The notes: generated by a model not told the origin, from the sequence alone. 64,000 nucleotides of DNA from Pacificitalea manganoxidans (GCF_002504165.1 NZ_CP021404.1:186001-250000), one strand, 5' to 3'; counted from the stretch's first letter, positions 36,700 to 46,104 are shown. Program-made: numbers and translations.

Positions 36700-38046
36700 T
36701 TACTCGGCCGGGGTCGAAACGGTGGAGCCGTCCGACGCGCCGCTCTTGCCGTAATGGGCCACGAAGTCATCCTCGATGGTCGCGGGCCGGGCCTGCGGTT
36801 TCTCGATCACGCCCAGCAGGGGCAGAATGACGAGGAAGTAGGCGAACCAGTAGGCCGCACCGATCAGCGAGAAGGTCGCATACGGCTCTTCCGCGGGCAT
36901 GGCGCCCAGCCACATCAGGGCGATGAAGTCGATGCATAACAGCAGGAACCACCACTTGAACATCGGGCGATAGCGGCCGGACCGCACCGAAGAGGTGTCG
37001 AGCCACGGCGCCAGCGCCATCACCGCGATGGCACCGAACATAGCCAGCACGCCGAAGAATTTCGCATCGACGAGACCGCCGGTGATCCAGCCCGCGAACT
37101 GCACGACCCACACTTCGGAGGTGAAGGCCCGCAGGATCGCGTAGAACGGCAGGAAATACCATTCGGGCACGATGTGCGACGGCGTCGAAAGCGGGTTCGC
37201 CTCGATATAGTTGTCGGGGTGGCCGAGGTAGTTCGGCATGAAGCCGACGACCGCGAAGAACACCAACAGCACCACGGCGAGCGCGAACAGGTCTTTCATC
37301 ACGAAGTAGGGCCAGAACGGCAGGGTGTCTTTCTGCGCTTCTTCTTTCGAGCCACGGCGCACTTCGACCCCGGTGGGGTTGTTGTTGCCGGTGGTGTGGA
37401 ACGCCCAGATATGGACGATCACGAGGCCCGCGATAACGAAGGGCAGCAGGTAGTGCAGGGAGAAGAAGCGGTTCAGCGTGGCGTTATCCACCGCCGGTCC
37501 GCCCAGCAGCCATGTCTGGATCGCCTCACCGATGAACGGAATGGCGCCAAATAGGCCCGTGATCACGGTCGCACCCCAGAAGGACATCTGACCCCAAGGC
37601 AGAACGTAGCCCATGAAGGCGGTGCCCATCATGCACAGGTAGATCAGCATGCCCACGATCCATGTGACCTCACGCGGGGCCTTGTAGGAGCCGTAGAAGA
37701 GGCCGCGGAAGATGTGGATATAGACCGCGATGAAGAACAGCGACGCGCCGTTCGCATGCAGGTAGCGCAGCATATGGCCGCCATTCACGTTGCGCATGAT
37801 GTGCTCGACGCTGGCAAAGGCCAGATCGACATGCGGCGTGTAGTGCATCACCAGAACGATGCCGGTGACGATCTGAAGCGCCAGGCAGAAGGTGAGGATG
37901 ATGCCCCAGATCCACAGCCAGTTCAGGTTCTTCGGCGTGGGAATCATCAGCGTATCGTAGAGCAGGCCAATGACCGGCAGTCGCCGGTTCAGCCATTTCT
38001 CGCCGCTGGTCCTGGGTTCGTAATGATCGTGGGGAATTCCGGACAT
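36700..38046 (-). CDS. petB: Cytochrome b of the bc1 complex
   Basis: A 448-residue membrane protein with eight predicted helices. The heme ligand histidines lie in the [11 protein letters not shown] and YIHIFRG helix pair and in the SLHYLLPF and IVHIWAFH helix. The quinol-oxidation motif [10 protein letters not shown] is intact. It forms the quinone-reactive core of complex III. It is full length, as in Rhodobacter, not split as in b6f systems. It is separated from petC by 19 bases and from petA by 15 bases. Confidence 0.98.
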   Translation of the reverse strand: MSGIPHDHYEPRTSGEKWLNRRLPVIGLLYDTLMIPTPKNLNWLWIWGIILTFCLALQIVTGIVLVMHYTPHVDLAFASVEHIMRNVNGGHMLRYLHANGASLFFIAVYIHIFRGLFYGSYKAPREVTWIVGMLIYLCMMGTAFMGYVLPWGQMSFWGATVITGLFGAIPFIGEAIQTWLLGGPAVDNATLNRFFSLHYLLPFVIAGLVIVHIWAFHTTGNNNPTGVEVRRGSKEEAQKDTLPFWPYFVMKDLFALAVVLLVFFAVVGFMPNYLGHPDNYIEANPLSTPSHIVPEWYFLPFYAILRAFTSEVWVVQFAGWITGGLVDAKFFGVLAMFGAIAVMALAPWLDTSSVRSGRYRPMFKWWFLLLCIDFIALMWLGAMPAEEPYATFSLIGAAYWFAYFLVILPLLGVIEKPQARPATIEDDFVAHYGKSGASDGSTVSTPAE

Positions 38047-38061
38047 GGTAGCGTGCCTCCC

Positions 38062-38643
38062 TTAGCCCAGGACGATGGTGGATTCGCCGTCGAAGGCGGC
38101 GACGGGAACCAGCAGGTTCTCGGGGGCCGGGCCGCGGCGGATGCGACCGGCTGTGTCGTAATGCGAGCCGTGGCAGGGGCAGAACCAGCCACCGAAATCA
38201 CCGGCATTGCCCAGCGGCACGCAGCCCAGATGGGTGCAGACGCCGACCATCACGAGCCATTCCTCGGCCGCGTCGCCTTCGGCGCCGGCGGGAGTCAGGG
38301 CCCGGTTCGGGTCGGTTGCGGGCGCGGTGCCGTCAAGGTTGGCGTTGCGCGCGACCGGATCGGGAAGGCTCGACACGTCCACTTCGCGGGCGGCTTCGAT
38401 TTCCTCGATGGTGCGGCGACGGATGAACACCGGCTTGCCCAGCCATTTGACCGTTACCTGCGTGCCGGGCTGCACGCCCGAGACATCGACGCGGATCGAG
38501 CTGAGCGCCTGCACGTCAGCGGACGGGTTCATCTGGTTGACCAACGGCCATACGGCTGCGCCCGTCGCCACGACAGCGGCCCCTGCCGTTGCGTAGTAGA
38601 GGAAATCGCGGCGCGTTTCGCCGTGGTGTTCTGCTTGAGACAC
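38062..38643 (-). CDS. petA: Rieske iron-sulfur protein of the bc1 complex
   Basis: A 193-residue protein with a Tat-type N-terminus ([22 protein letters not shown]) acting as an uncleaved membrane anchor, and cluster-binding motifs CTHLGC and [13 protein letters not shown] start at 38643 was preferred: GGAG stands six bases before it and the protein then begins like other Rieske proteins ([14 protein letters not shown]). The in-frame ATG at 38655 overlaps that GGAG. It is the first gene of the operon, so the bc1 promoter lies in the 245 bases before 38889. Confidence 0.94.
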   Translation of the reverse strand: MSQAEHHGETRRDFLYYATAGAAVVATGAAVWPLVNQMNPSADVQALSSIRVDVSGVQPGTQVTVKWLGKPVFIRRRTIEEIEAAREVDVSSLPDPVARNANLDGTAPATDPNRALTPAGAEGDAAEEWLVMVGVCTHLGCVPLGNAGDFGGWFCPCHGSHYDTAGRIRRGPAPENLLVPVAAFDGESTIVLG

Positions 38644-38888
38644 GGGCAACTCCATTCTGCCGGGGCCTTTTCGGCCGGGTACGACGATGCCGCAGGCCGT
38701 GGCCCGCAGCATTTGGTGGCGTTCCTAGCGCCATGACCCCGCTCCGTCCAGCGGACAATGCGGCGCAGGGGGGGCGCGACGATTGCGCGCGTGTCCTCAG
38801 GATCACGTTTTCGCCGTATGCGGACGCACCCCCTGTCCCGAAAGCGGGCCTGTGATACAAGGGGTCCAGACCATCCGAGGACATTATC

Positions 38889-39557
38889 ATGCGCCGCACC
38901 ACGATTGCCGCACTTTCCCTTGCCGCCCTGACGTCGGTTGCCGCCACCGCGCCGGCCCGTGCCGAAATGAGCCTGAGCTTCTACGGCGGGCCGCAGACCG
39001 CGCCGCATAGCCGCGTGAAAGGCGATGACGGGGACGGCACCGAATTCAACTTCCTCTCCGAATGGGAAGGCAAGTCGTTCGAAGCGCCGCCGCATTACGG
39101 TGTTCGGGGTGTCTGGTGGCGCGATGAGAATCTGGGTTTCGGCGTCGATTTCAACCATGTGAAGGTCTACGCCTCTGACGACACCCGCGAAGACAACGGG
39201 TTCGAGAACCTCGAACTGACCGATGGTTTGAACATCCTGACCGCCAACGTGTTCTACCGCTGGCCGGGCCAGTTCGCGGGCGGGGCGCTGACGCCTTACG
39301 TCTCCGGCGGTTTGGGGATCGCGGTGCCGCATGTGGATGTCGAAATCAACGACAGCGAAACGTTCGGCTACCAAGTGACCGGCCCCGCCGTCGCGTGGAT
39401 CGCCGGTGTGTCCTATGACCTCAATGACCGCTGGGCGGTGTTTGGGGAATACAAAGGCACGTTTTCGTCGAACGAGGCCGATCTGGACAATGGCGGCGAG
39501 TTGAAAACCGACATCGTCACCAATGCGCTGAATGTCGGTCTGACCCTGAAATTCTGA
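38889..39557 (+). CDS. Outer-membrane beta-barrel protein
   Basis: A 222-residue protein with a signal peptide (ending APARAE), a series of alternating strands (MSLSFYGG, YGVRGVWWR, GFGVDFNHVKVY, NILTANVFYRW, LTPYVSGGLGIAV, WIAGVSYDLNDRWAVFGEYKGTF) and a typical outer-membrane C-terminus, NVGLTLKF with terminal Phe. It looks like an 8-stranded porin-like or acyloxyacyl-type barrel. The exact family is not clear. GAGGA precedes the ATG. A strong terminator follows at 39587-39615. Confidence 0.78.
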   Translation: MRRTTIAALSLAALTSVAATAPARAEMSLSFYGGPQTAPHSRVKGDDGDGTEFNFLSEWEGKSFEAPPHYGVRGVWWRDENLGFGVDFNHVKVYASDDTREDNGFENLELTDGLNILTANVFYRWPGQFAGGALTPYVSGGLGIAVPHVDVEINDSETFGYQVTGPAVAWIAGVSYDLNDRWAVFGEYKGTFSSNEADLDNGGELKTDIVTNALNVGLTLKF

Positions 39558-39586
39558 TTTTGCGCGCTATTCGCGCCGCAATGAAT

Positions 39587-39615
39587 AAGGCCCGGATGCT
39601 GCATCCGGGCCTTTT
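39587..39615. terminator. Bidirectional terminator after the outer-membrane protein gene
   Basis: A 12-bp perfect stem (AAGGCCCGGATG and CATCCGGGCCTT) with a 3-base loop is followed by TTTT. It also serves the convergent GST gene. Confidence 0.88.
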
Positions 39616-39634
39616 GCGTATCTGAGTGGCTCAA

Positions 39635-40243
39635 TTAAACGGCGGGCGGCGCGGTGGCGATCATGCTGTCGCGTTCGGCCATGCGGGCATACCACTGCGC
39701 CAGTTGCGGAGCATGCTGCCGCCAGTTGCGGTCCGCGTTGCGCAGATCGAGATATCCCAGCGCACAGGCCAGCGCGATCTGTGCGGCGGTCAGCGGTCCG
39801 GCCAGATGTGACATCCAGCGGTCTTCGATCGCGTGGAGCGACCGCTCGACCTTGGACCACTGCCCCTCCACCCAATCGGGAAAACGGATATCTTCAGGGC
39901 GCAGGCGCCATTCATAGGCCATCAGCAGCGCGGCATCGAGCATACCATCGGCGATCGATTCCAGCGTCAGCACCTCCCAGATCCGCGCCTGCGGATAGAG
40001 CCGATCCCCCGACAGGCTGTCGAGATACCGGGTGATGACGCGGCTGTCGTGAATCGCGCGGCCGTCTTCGCGCAGTAGCACCGGCACCTTACCCAGCGGG
40101 TTGGTGGCTGTGGGGGCCTGACTGGAATCAAGCGGGGTGCCGCTGCCGGACAGCAGTTCCACCTGATCGAGCAGGCCGGTTTCGTGCAGCGTGACCATGA
40201 CCTTGCGGACATAGGGCGATGTCGGGCTGAAATGCAGCTTCAT
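39635..40243 (-). CDS. Glutathione S-transferase family protein
   Basis: A 202-residue protein with a thioredoxin-like N-terminal domain (MKLHFSPTSPYVRKVMVTLHE, NPLGKVPVLL, AIHDSRVITRYLD) and an all-helical C-terminal domain ending with the YLDLR-containing helix. The Ser near SPTSPYVRK is the likely glutathione-activating position. Substrate is unknown. ATG 40243 was chosen as the point where the GST fold begins. It precedes no obvious operon partner; mtaB ends 65 bases upstream of it. Confidence 0.88.
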   Translation of the reverse strand: MKLHFSPTSPYVRKVMVTLHETGLLDQVELLSGSGTPLDSSQAPTATNPLGKVPVLLREDGRAIHDSRVITRYLDSLSGDRLYPQARIWEVLTLESIADGMLDAALLMAYEWRLRPEDIRFPDWVEGQWSKVERSLHAIEDRWMSHLAGPLTAAQIALACALGYLDLRNADRNWRQHAPQLAQWYARMAERDSMIATAPPAV

Positions 40244-40308
40244 CCTCAAGTCTCCTCCGGGGGTGTCGCGGCTACAGTAGCCATGCCCCAAGGGGATGCC
40301 AGCGGGAA

Positions 40309-41589
40309 TCAGGCGGCGCGCGCGTCCCGAACGGCGGCGCGCAGGCGGTCGCCTTCGGACCCGGTGATCAGGGCCGGAACGATTTGGCCCACTGGCTGAT
40401 CTTGGTCGAACAGGGCTTCGGTGAACTGGGCGGTGCGGCCCATGCGCGGATTTTCCATCAGCACGTCATGGGGCAGCCCCTGCTGCGCCGACAGATGCGC
40501 CGCAACCCGCGTGGTGCCTGCCGCGCGCAAACGTGCGGCCCGGTCCTTGATCGCGCGGCCATTCACCTGCGGCATCCGGGCGGCGGGCGTGCCAGGGCGG
40601 GGGGAGTATGGGAAGACATGCAGCCATGTCAGGTCGCATTCCTCCACTAGCTTCAGCGAATTGGCGAACATTGCCTCGGTCTCGGTCGGAAAGCCCGCAA
40701 TGATGTCGGCGCCGAAGGTCATATCAGGCCGCAGGCGCCGGGCCTCCTCGCAGAAGCGGATGGCATCGTCGCGCAGGTGGCGGCGCTTCATCCGTTTCAG
40801 GATCATGTCGTCGCCCGCCTGCAGGCTCAGATGCAGATGCGGCATCAGACGCGGTTCGGTCGCGATGGCCTGCATCAGCGCGTCATCCGCCTCGATCGAG
40901 TCGATGGAACTGATCCGCAGGCGCGGCAGGTCAGGCACCAGTTTCAGAATGCGCAGCACCAGATCGCCGAGCCGCGGCGTCGCGGGCAGGTCCGCGCCCC
41001 AGCTTGTCAAATCGACGCCGGTCAGCACGATCTCGTTATAGCCCTGCTGCACCAGCCGCTTGATCTGATCGACCACCACGCCCGCCGGGACGGAGCGGGA
41101 ATTGCCGCGCCCGAACGGAATGATGCAGAAGGTGCAGCGGTGGTCGCAGCCATTTTGCACCTGAACATAGGCGCGGGCGCGGGTGCCGAATCCGTCAATT
41201 AGATGACCCGCGGTTTCGGTGACGGACATGATGTCATCGACCTGCACACGTTCGGTCTCGCCAATGAAATCGGGGCCCATCGCCGCCCATGTTTCGGGCT
41301 GCATCTTCTCCGTATTGCCGATGACGCGGTCGACTTCGGGCATCGCGGCAAAGGTTTCGGGCTCGGTCTGCGCGGCGCAGCCGGTGACGATCAGCGTCGC
41401 CTGCGGATTGTCGCGGCGCAGCTTGCGGATTTCCTGCCGCGCCTTGCGCACGGCTTCCGCAGTAACGGCGCAGGTGTTGACCACGACGGCATTGCCGATC
41501 CCGGCCTGTTGGGCCAGATCCTTCATCGCCTCGGTCTCATAGGCATTCAGGCGGCAGCCCAATGTGGAGAAGATCGGCGGCGTCGTCAT
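40309..41589 (-). CDS. mtaB: tRNA t6A37 methylthiotransferase
   Basis: A 426-residue radical SAM methylthiotransferase that adds a methylthio group to t6A at position 37 of tRNAs. It has the N-terminal MTTase domain (STLGCRLNAYE with the first cluster cysteine, then NTCAV and TGCAAQ), the radical SAM motif GCDHRCTFCIIPFGRG and a C-terminal TRAM-like part. LGCRLN rather than the MiaB-type sequence favours MtaB. ATG 41589 overlaps the dapF stop as ATGA, so the two genes are coupled. Confidence 0.92.
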   Translation of the reverse strand: MTTPPIFSTLGCRLNAYETEAMKDLAQQAGIGNAVVVNTCAVTAEAVRKARQEIRKLRRDNPQATLIVTGCAAQTEPETFAAMPEVDRVIGNTEKMQPETWAAMGPDFIGETERVQVDDIMSVTETAGHLIDGFGTRARAYVQVQNGCDHRCTFCIIPFGRGNSRSVPAGVVVDQIKRLVQQGYNEIVLTGVDLTSWGADLPATPRLGDLVLRILKLVPDLPRLRISSIDSIEADDALMQAIATEPRLMPHLHLSLQAGDDMILKRMKRRHLRDDAIRFCEEARRLRPDMTFGADIIAGFPTETEAMFANSLKLVEECDLTWLHVFPYSPRPGTPAARMPQVNGRAIKDRAARLRAAGTTRVAAHLSAQQGLPHDVLMENPRMGRTAQFTEALFDQDQPVGQIVPALITGSEGDRLRAAVRDARAA

Positions 41590-42443
41590 GACAGGGCCTT
41601 TACGAATTCGGGCGTCAGCGTAGCGGAGAAGACATGCGCGGTGGGTCCGGTCATCCAGACACCGTCCTCGCGCCAGTCGATATGGATCGTGCCACCGTCG
41701 AGGTCGATCGTGACGGCACGTCCCGTCAGCCCGCGCCGCGCCGCCGCCACAGCCGTCGCACAGGAGGAGGAGCCGGAGGCCAGCGTGATCCCGGTGCCGC
41801 GCTCCCATACCCGCATCCGCAGCCGGTCGGGGCCGGTCACCTGCGCGACCTGCACGTTTGTCCGTTCCGGAAAAAGCGGGTGGTGTTCATGTTCGGGGCC
41901 GAAGCGGGGCAGATCCACCGCTGTCACATCATCGACAAAGAACGTGCAATGCGGATTGCCCATGCCGGTGGCAACGGGATCCCCCGCGATGGGCAGATGC
42001 AGCGTGTCAGTGTCCTGCGCCAGCGGCACGGCATCCCAGTCCGTAAGCGGCGCGCCCATGTTGACGGAGGTCAACCCGCCGTCCGCGTCGCGGCAGGGCA
42101 GCTCGCCGCGCTCCGTCTCCAGAACCAGTTCGGAGGCGCCGGTTTCCTGCATCAAATGTCGGGCGATGCAGCGGGTGGCATTGCCGCATGCCGCAGAAAG
42201 CGAGCCGTCGGCATTATAGAACACCAGCCGCGCCGCGATGCCCGGCCGCGCGCCGGGATGAATCACCGCAAGCTGGTCGAAGCCCACACCACGGTGCCGG
42301 TCCGCCAGCCCCGCGATCAGGGCGGCCTGCGGCACCGGCAGCCCGTGCCGGCAATCGATCACCACGAAGTCGTTGCCCAGCCCATGCATCTTCATGAAAG
42401 GCAGGTCCGACCCGTGTGCGTTGGGGGAGGAGTCGTTGCGCAT
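41586..42443 (-). CDS. dapF: Diaminopimelate epimerase
   Basis: A 285-residue enzyme that converts LL- to meso-diaminopimelate for lysine and peptidoglycan synthesis. Both catalytic cysteines are visible, in SAACGNATRCIA and ASGSSSCATAVAA. MKMHGLGNDFVVIDCR is the conserved N-terminal block. The start is uncertain: 42443 gives a 16-residue extension before MKMHG and neither ATG has a clear ribosome-binding site. It is followed directly by mtaB. Confidence 0.94.
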   Translation of the reverse strand: MRNDSSPNAHGSDLPFMKMHGLGNDFVVIDCRHGLPVPQAALIAGLADRHRGVGFDQLAVIHPGARPGIAARLVFYNADGSLSAACGNATRCIARHLMQETGASELVLETERGELPCRDADGGLTSVNMGAPLTDWDAVPLAQDTDTLHLPIAGDPVATGMGNPHCTFFVDDVTAVDLPRFGPEHEHHPLFPERTNVQVAQVTGPDRLRMRVWERGTGITLASGSSSCATAVAAARRGLTGRAVTIDLDGGTIHIDWREDGVWMTGPTAHVFSATLTPEFVKALS

Positions 42444-42498
42444 GGGGGGCCATATACGCGCCCCGGCAAATCATTTCCAGAGAGTTCGGATTTTACGC

Positions 42499-42527
42499 TT
42501 GACCCCCTCTGCCTGACCCCCTAGAGA
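42499..42527 (+). promoter_or_regulatory. Promoter of the tRNA-Lys gene
   Basis: TTGACC at 42499-42504 and TAGAGA at 42522-42527 with a 17-base spacer lie 14 bases before the mature tRNA start, a normal distance for a short tRNA leader. Confidence 0.6.
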
Positions 42528-42540
42528 GCGGGCCTCAAGT

Positions 42541-42616
42541 GGGCCGTTAGCTCAGTTGGTAGAGCAACTGACTTTTAATCAGTGGGTCGCAGGTTCGAAT
42601 CCTGCACGGCTCACCA
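42541..42616 (+). tRNA. tRNA-Lys (anticodon TTT)
   Basis: The 76 bases fold as a cloverleaf. The acceptor stem GGGCCGT pairs with ACGGCTC (one G-U). The D arm is GCTC-AGTTGGTA-GAGC. The anticodon stem ACTGA/TCAGT has loop CTTTTAA with anticodon TTT at 42574-42576. The T arm contains GGTTCGAATCC. CCA is encoded. Confidence 0.97.
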
Positions 42617-42761
42617 CTTGTTTCCCCGATAACAGACCGTTGCAGTGGAAATCGCCTCCGGGCGCCCCCGTCGGGTGGCGCGCGGTTTGTGGCGTTCGCA
42701 CTGCCGTTTTGGCGCCATCTGAGGGCGTGGTTTAACCCACCGCTTTCAGCACCCTCCGGAC

Positions 42762-42796
42762 ACAAAAATGCCGGGCAGGTTTCCCCGCCCGGCATT
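42762..42796 (-). terminator. Rho-independent terminator after the BCCT gene
   Basis: The arms AATGCCGGGC (42767-42776) and GCCCGGCATT (42787-42796) form a 10-bp stem. Read on the minus strand the stem is followed by TTTTTG, fitting the end of the BCCT gene 24 bases before. Confidence 0.85.
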
Positions 42797-42819
42797 CGGT
42801 TTCAAGCTGCGCGATGCGC

Positions 42820-44631
42820 TTACATCTTGGCGCGTTCGCTTTGCAGGCCGCGGAAGATCGCCCAGCACATTACCAGCAACACAATGGTAAAGGGCAGGCC
42901 GGTCGAAATGACCATCGACTGCAACGAGGCAAGCCCGCCTGCCGACAGCAGCAACACGATTGCCACCGCCCCTTCGAACACGCACCAGAACACGCGCTGC
43001 GGAACCGGCGCGTCGACCTTGCCGCCTGCGGTGATCGTATCGATCACGAGCGAGCCGGAATCGGACGAGGTGACGAAGAACACGATCACCAGAATGATGC
43101 CGATGAACGACGTGATCGACGCCAGCGGCAGCGCATCGAGCATGCGGAACAGCTGGATCGGCAGATCGGCCTCCTGCGCGGCGGTGTAGCCGTCCTGAAG
43201 CACTTGCTGGATCGCGGTGCCGCCAAAGACGCTCATCCACAGCACGCAGACAAGGCTCGGGATCAGCAGGACGCAGACGATGAATTCCCGCACGGTGCGG
43301 CCACGGCTGACGCGCGCGATGAACATGCCGACGAAGGGCGACCACGAAATCCACCACGCCCAATAAAAGGCCGTCCAACCTTGGGAGAAGTTGACATCTT
43401 CGCGCCCCACAGGGTTCGACAGGGCGGGCAGGTATTGCGCATAGGCCCAAAGGCTGTCGACGAAGCCGGTAAGGATCGCCAGCGTCGGCCCCACGATCAG
43501 CACGAACAGCAGCAGCAGTGCCGCGAGCCCCATGTTGATTTCGGACAGGATTTTCACCCCACCGTCGAGCCCGCGCAGCACGGAGATCAGCGCAACCGCC
43601 GTAATCCCGGAGATCAGGATCACTTCGGCCGTTGGTCCCACGGGGATGCCGAACAGTTCGTTCAGACCGGCATTGGCCTGTGTCGCGCCAAAGCCCAGCG
43701 ATGTGGCCAGACCGAACAGCGTTGCGAAGACCGCAAGGATGTCGATGACATGCCCGGTCCAGCCCCACACCCGATCACCGAAGATCGGGTAGAACGCGGA
43801 CCGGATCGTCAGCGGCAGGCCCTTGTTGTAGCTGAACAGCGCCAGCGCAAGCGCCACGACCGCGTAGATCGCCCAAGGGTGAAGGCCCCAGTGGAAAATC
43901 GTGGCAGCCATGCCAAGGCGAACGGCCTCGGCCTCATCGCCCGATGCAGCCCCCAGAGGCGCCCAGTCGGTGCGCCCCCCGGTGGCGGCGAACAGGCCGC
44001 GCGCATCGCCCGGCACGTCCGCGTCCAGCGCAGCGGTGACGGCTGTGGCGTCGGGACGGGTGACGCCGGTGATCGCCTCGAACTGTTCCTGGCTTTGGAT
44101 GCCCGGCGGCAGCGCGCCATCGGTCAGCGGCTCCCCGGTATAGGTTACCCCGTAGGAGGTGCCCCCCGATGCCGTGGAGAAGTGCGTCAGCGGCTCGGAC
44201 ACGCCATAGAACATCAGGCCGATGCCCATGCCTGCCGCGAACAGCATCGCGAACCAGCCGGGGTAGGTGTAATCAGGCGTGGCTTCGGTGCCGCCTAGCC
44301 GGACGGAGCCATACGGCGTCACGATCAACAGCAGGCAGAAGATGACGAATAGGTTCGCCGCGCCGAGGAAGAACCAGTCAAAGCCCTGCGTGACCGAGGC
44401 GAACAGCCAGTTGAACACGGACCCCGCCTGTTCAGGCAGTGCCAGCGTGTAGAACACGAACGCGACAACGGCGAGGCCCGAGATCAGAAAGACCGGGTTG
44501 TGAATGTCGAAGCCGAAAGGCCCAACGGAGCCTTCCAGATTGTCCTGACCGATATTGTAGTCGGTATCGATGATGGCGGCGGCGCCTTCGGGCTCCGGCA
44601 GGCCGTGATCGGTGGTTGTCGGATCGCTCAT
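42820..44631 (-). CDS. BCCT-family betaine/choline/carnitine transporter
   Basis: A 603-residue membrane protein with about twelve helices. BCCT signatures are visible: the glycine-rich GMGIGLMFYGVSEPLTHF helix, and YWAWWISWSPFVGMFIARVSRGRTVREF containing the tryptophan-rich substrate helix. An extra loop of about 70 residues (about 160-230) follows the first signature. It imports compatible solutes or their precursors by Na+ or H+ symport; substrate is not clear. It starts at 44631 behind GGAGG, overlapping the stop of a 17-codon upstream frame. Confidence 0.93.
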   Translation of the reverse strand: MSDPTTTDHGLPEPEGAAAIIDTDYNIGQDNLEGSVGPFGFDIHNPVFLISGLAVVAFVFYTLALPEQAGSVFNWLFASVTQGFDWFFLGAANLFVIFCLLLIVTPYGSVRLGGTEATPDYTYPGWFAMLFAAGMGIGLMFYGVSEPLTHFSTASGGTSYGVTYTGEPLTDGALPPGIQSQEQFEAITGVTRPDATAVTAALDADVPGDARGLFAATGGRTDWAPLGAASGDEAEAVRLGMAATIFHWGLHPWAIYAVVALALALFSYNKGLPLTIRSAFYPIFGDRVWGWTGHVIDILAVFATLFGLATSLGFGATQANAGLNELFGIPVGPTAEVILISGITAVALISVLRGLDGGVKILSEINMGLAALLLLFVLIVGPTLAILTGFVDSLWAYAQYLPALSNPVGREDVNFSQGWTAFYWAWWISWSPFVGMFIARVSRGRTVREFIVCVLLIPSLVCVLWMSVFGGTAIQQVLQDGYTAAQEADLPIQLFRMLDALPLASITSFIGIILVIVFFVTSSDSGSLVIDTITAGGKVDAPVPQRVFWCVFEGAVAIVLLLSAGGLASLQSMVISTGLPFTIVLLVMCWAIFRGLQSERAKM

Positions 44632-44681
44632 GCGGTGCCTCCGGTGCGACAATGCCGCGCCGCCGGGTGGGTCATCTTCAT
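44628..44681 (-). CDS. 17-codon upstream reading frame overlapping the BCCT start
   Basis: An ATG at 44681, behind AGGAGGGAAC, opens a frame of 17 codons (MKMTHPAARHCRTGGTA). Its TGA overlaps the BCCT ATG as ATGA. The BCCT ribosome-binding site GGAGG lies inside this frame. This is the layout of a coupled leader peptide. The peptide itself has no recognisable domain. Translation is inferred from the strong ribosome-binding site and the overlap. Confidence 0.4.
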   Translation of the reverse strand: MKMTHPAARHCRTGGTA

Positions 44682-44950
44682 GTTCCCTCCTGTGCTCCGA
44701 TCCGCGGGCGGGCGGTCGGACTCGTCTGAATTTTGATTGCGTCGGCCGCCTCTATCGGCGGAACCCTGCGCATGGATATAGAGCAACCTTCCCAATTGGG
44801 CAAACCGACGGGGCGGAGGCGGCTGCGCAAGTCCCTGTAAAACAAGGAGACGTCACGGCAGGCAGGGGTGTTTTGGGGGGTGTTGAGCGGGGATCACGCA
44901 CCGGATCGGACAGGCGTCGGGGCAGGCGATCCCCGGCGACAAGACCGGGG
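44682..44950. other. Upstream region of the BCCT gene and end of the regulator gene
   Basis: Together with the short leader frame this makes a 319-base stretch (44632-44950) without a conventional gene. It must hold the BCCT promoter on the minus strand. A 6-bp stem CCCCGG/CCGGGG (44931-44950) directly follows the regulator stop but has no T run. Nothing else stands out. Confidence 0.4.
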
Positions 44951-45655
44951 TCAGTTCATCCGGATGGCTTTTTTGTCGATGGTCAGCATGTAGCCCTTGC
45001 GGGCGATGGTGCGGATCAGAAGTTCGCTCACCATTTGGTTGCCGAGCGCATCGCGCAGGCGCTTGATGCGCGTGGCTCCCGCGGCCTCGTCGCAATCGGC
45101 GCTGGCACGACCGGTGATTACGGCCTCGATTTCGGCCCCGTTCAGCACGTCTTCGTCCAGACGTGCTTCTGCCAGCACGGCCAGCGTCTCGATCGCGGCC
45201 TCGGTCAGCTTGAATTCCATGTTGTTAAGCGTGACCATCCGCTGTTCGCGCGAAATCACCAGCGAAGATACCTGAATACCCGCCCGCTCTATCTGTCCCA
45301 GCCTGCGGTTCAGGGCAACAATCATCACCAGAAAGACGAGCGCCGCGATCAGCAGCGCGGTGGCAAAGATCAGCAGCACGAACAACATCATCCGGTAGGA
45401 GCCCAGCACATCCGAAAACGCCGTGCCGGAGGCGGCGAGGATTTCCAGCAGGCGGATCTCGGCCTCGGCGGTAAGGCTGTCATTCTCGACAAAGATACGC
45501 TCGACACGCGCATTGAAAACGTTGCCATCCGGCAGCGTCAGGAACAGCGCAATCGCGGCAAAGGCCAGAATGCCGACGATGGCGGCGATACCGCCGCCGA
45601 TCAGCAAATTGGCCCTGCGCCGGGTGTCAGTAGCGGAGGAAATTGGGTCCAGCAC
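44951..45655 (-). CDS. Membrane-anchored protein with C-terminal winged-helix DNA-binding-like domain
   Basis: About 234 residues. There is a membrane helix at about 17-40, a short extracytoplasmic part (about 41-87), a second helix at about 88-112 and a cytoplasmic C-terminal region (about 130-230). That region reads like an OmpR/ToxR-type winged helix, ending RTIARKGYMLTIDKK, where a recognition helix and the wing Gly-Tyr are expected. ToxR-like regulators usually have the winged helix at the N-terminus, so this order is unusual. GTG 45655 was chosen for its purine-rich upstream sequence. ATGs at 45685 and 45703 are alternatives. Signal and target unknown. Confidence 0.6.
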   Translation of the reverse strand: MLDPISSATDTRRRANLLIGGGIAAIVGILAFAAIALFLTLPDGNVFNARVERIFVENDSLTAEAEIRLLEILAASGTAFSDVLGSYRMMLFVLLIFATALLIAALVFLVMIVALNRRLGQIERAGIQVSSLVISREQRMVTLNNMEFKLTEAAIETLAVLAEARLDEDVLNGAEIEAVITGRASADCDEAAGATRIKRLRDALGNQMVSELLIRTIARKGYMLTIDKKAIRMN

Positions 45656-45920
45656 TCTTCTTTCTTTCCTCCAGCCCGTCCTCATCGAACACTGACAGAA
45701 CATTCAGCAGCGTCCAGCCGTCGCGCGCCAGTCGCGGCTCCAGTTCGGCGCGTGCGGCCCGCTTATCACAGCGGGTGTCGTCTATTTCCGCAACGCCGTA
45801 ATGCAGGCGCAGAGGCGTATCGCGCTTGGCCTTGTAATCGGCATAGCACGCCGCCGAGGCGGGCGAGGCCAGTGCCGCAAACGCGACCGCAATCATGAGG
45901 GAAAGGATGGGGCGTGTCAT
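45627..45920 (-). CDS. Small exported protein of unknown function
   Basis: A 97-residue protein with a signal peptide (MTRPILSLMIAVAFAALASPASA|AC). A mature part of about 75 residues follows with two cysteines (ACYADYK and DTRCDKR) that may form a disulfide, and a conserved-looking GWTLLNVLSVFDEDGLEERK stretch. No family is recognised. Its end overlaps the start of the membrane-anchored regulator gene by about 29 bases, so both are probably made from one message and could act together. Confidence 0.6.
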   Translation of the reverse strand: MTRPILSLMIAVAFAALASPASAACYADYKAKRDTPLRLHYGVAEIDDTRCDKRAARAELEPRLARDGWTLLNVLSVFDEDGLEERKKSAGPNFLRY

Positions 45921-46104
45921 GCATCCACCTTGGGCCGTGCGCGCGCGATATTCAATAACCACGCGGGGTTTCGCAGGCTGCTATCGCTTATCACCGGGGC
46001 GATATTGCCTGTCTGGCGGGGCAGGCCGCATCACCGGGTCATACCGTCCGGTTCGCCGTGACATCCCAGCCCGATCTAATGCGGGCAGCCGAGAGGAGAG
46101 ACCT

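Noticed and set aside
42547-42795. 82-codon minus-strand frame ending with an RTCDPLIKSQLLYQ-type peptide
   Set aside because: This peptide is the antisense of the tRNA-Lys gene at 42541-42616, a well-known source of false protein calls.
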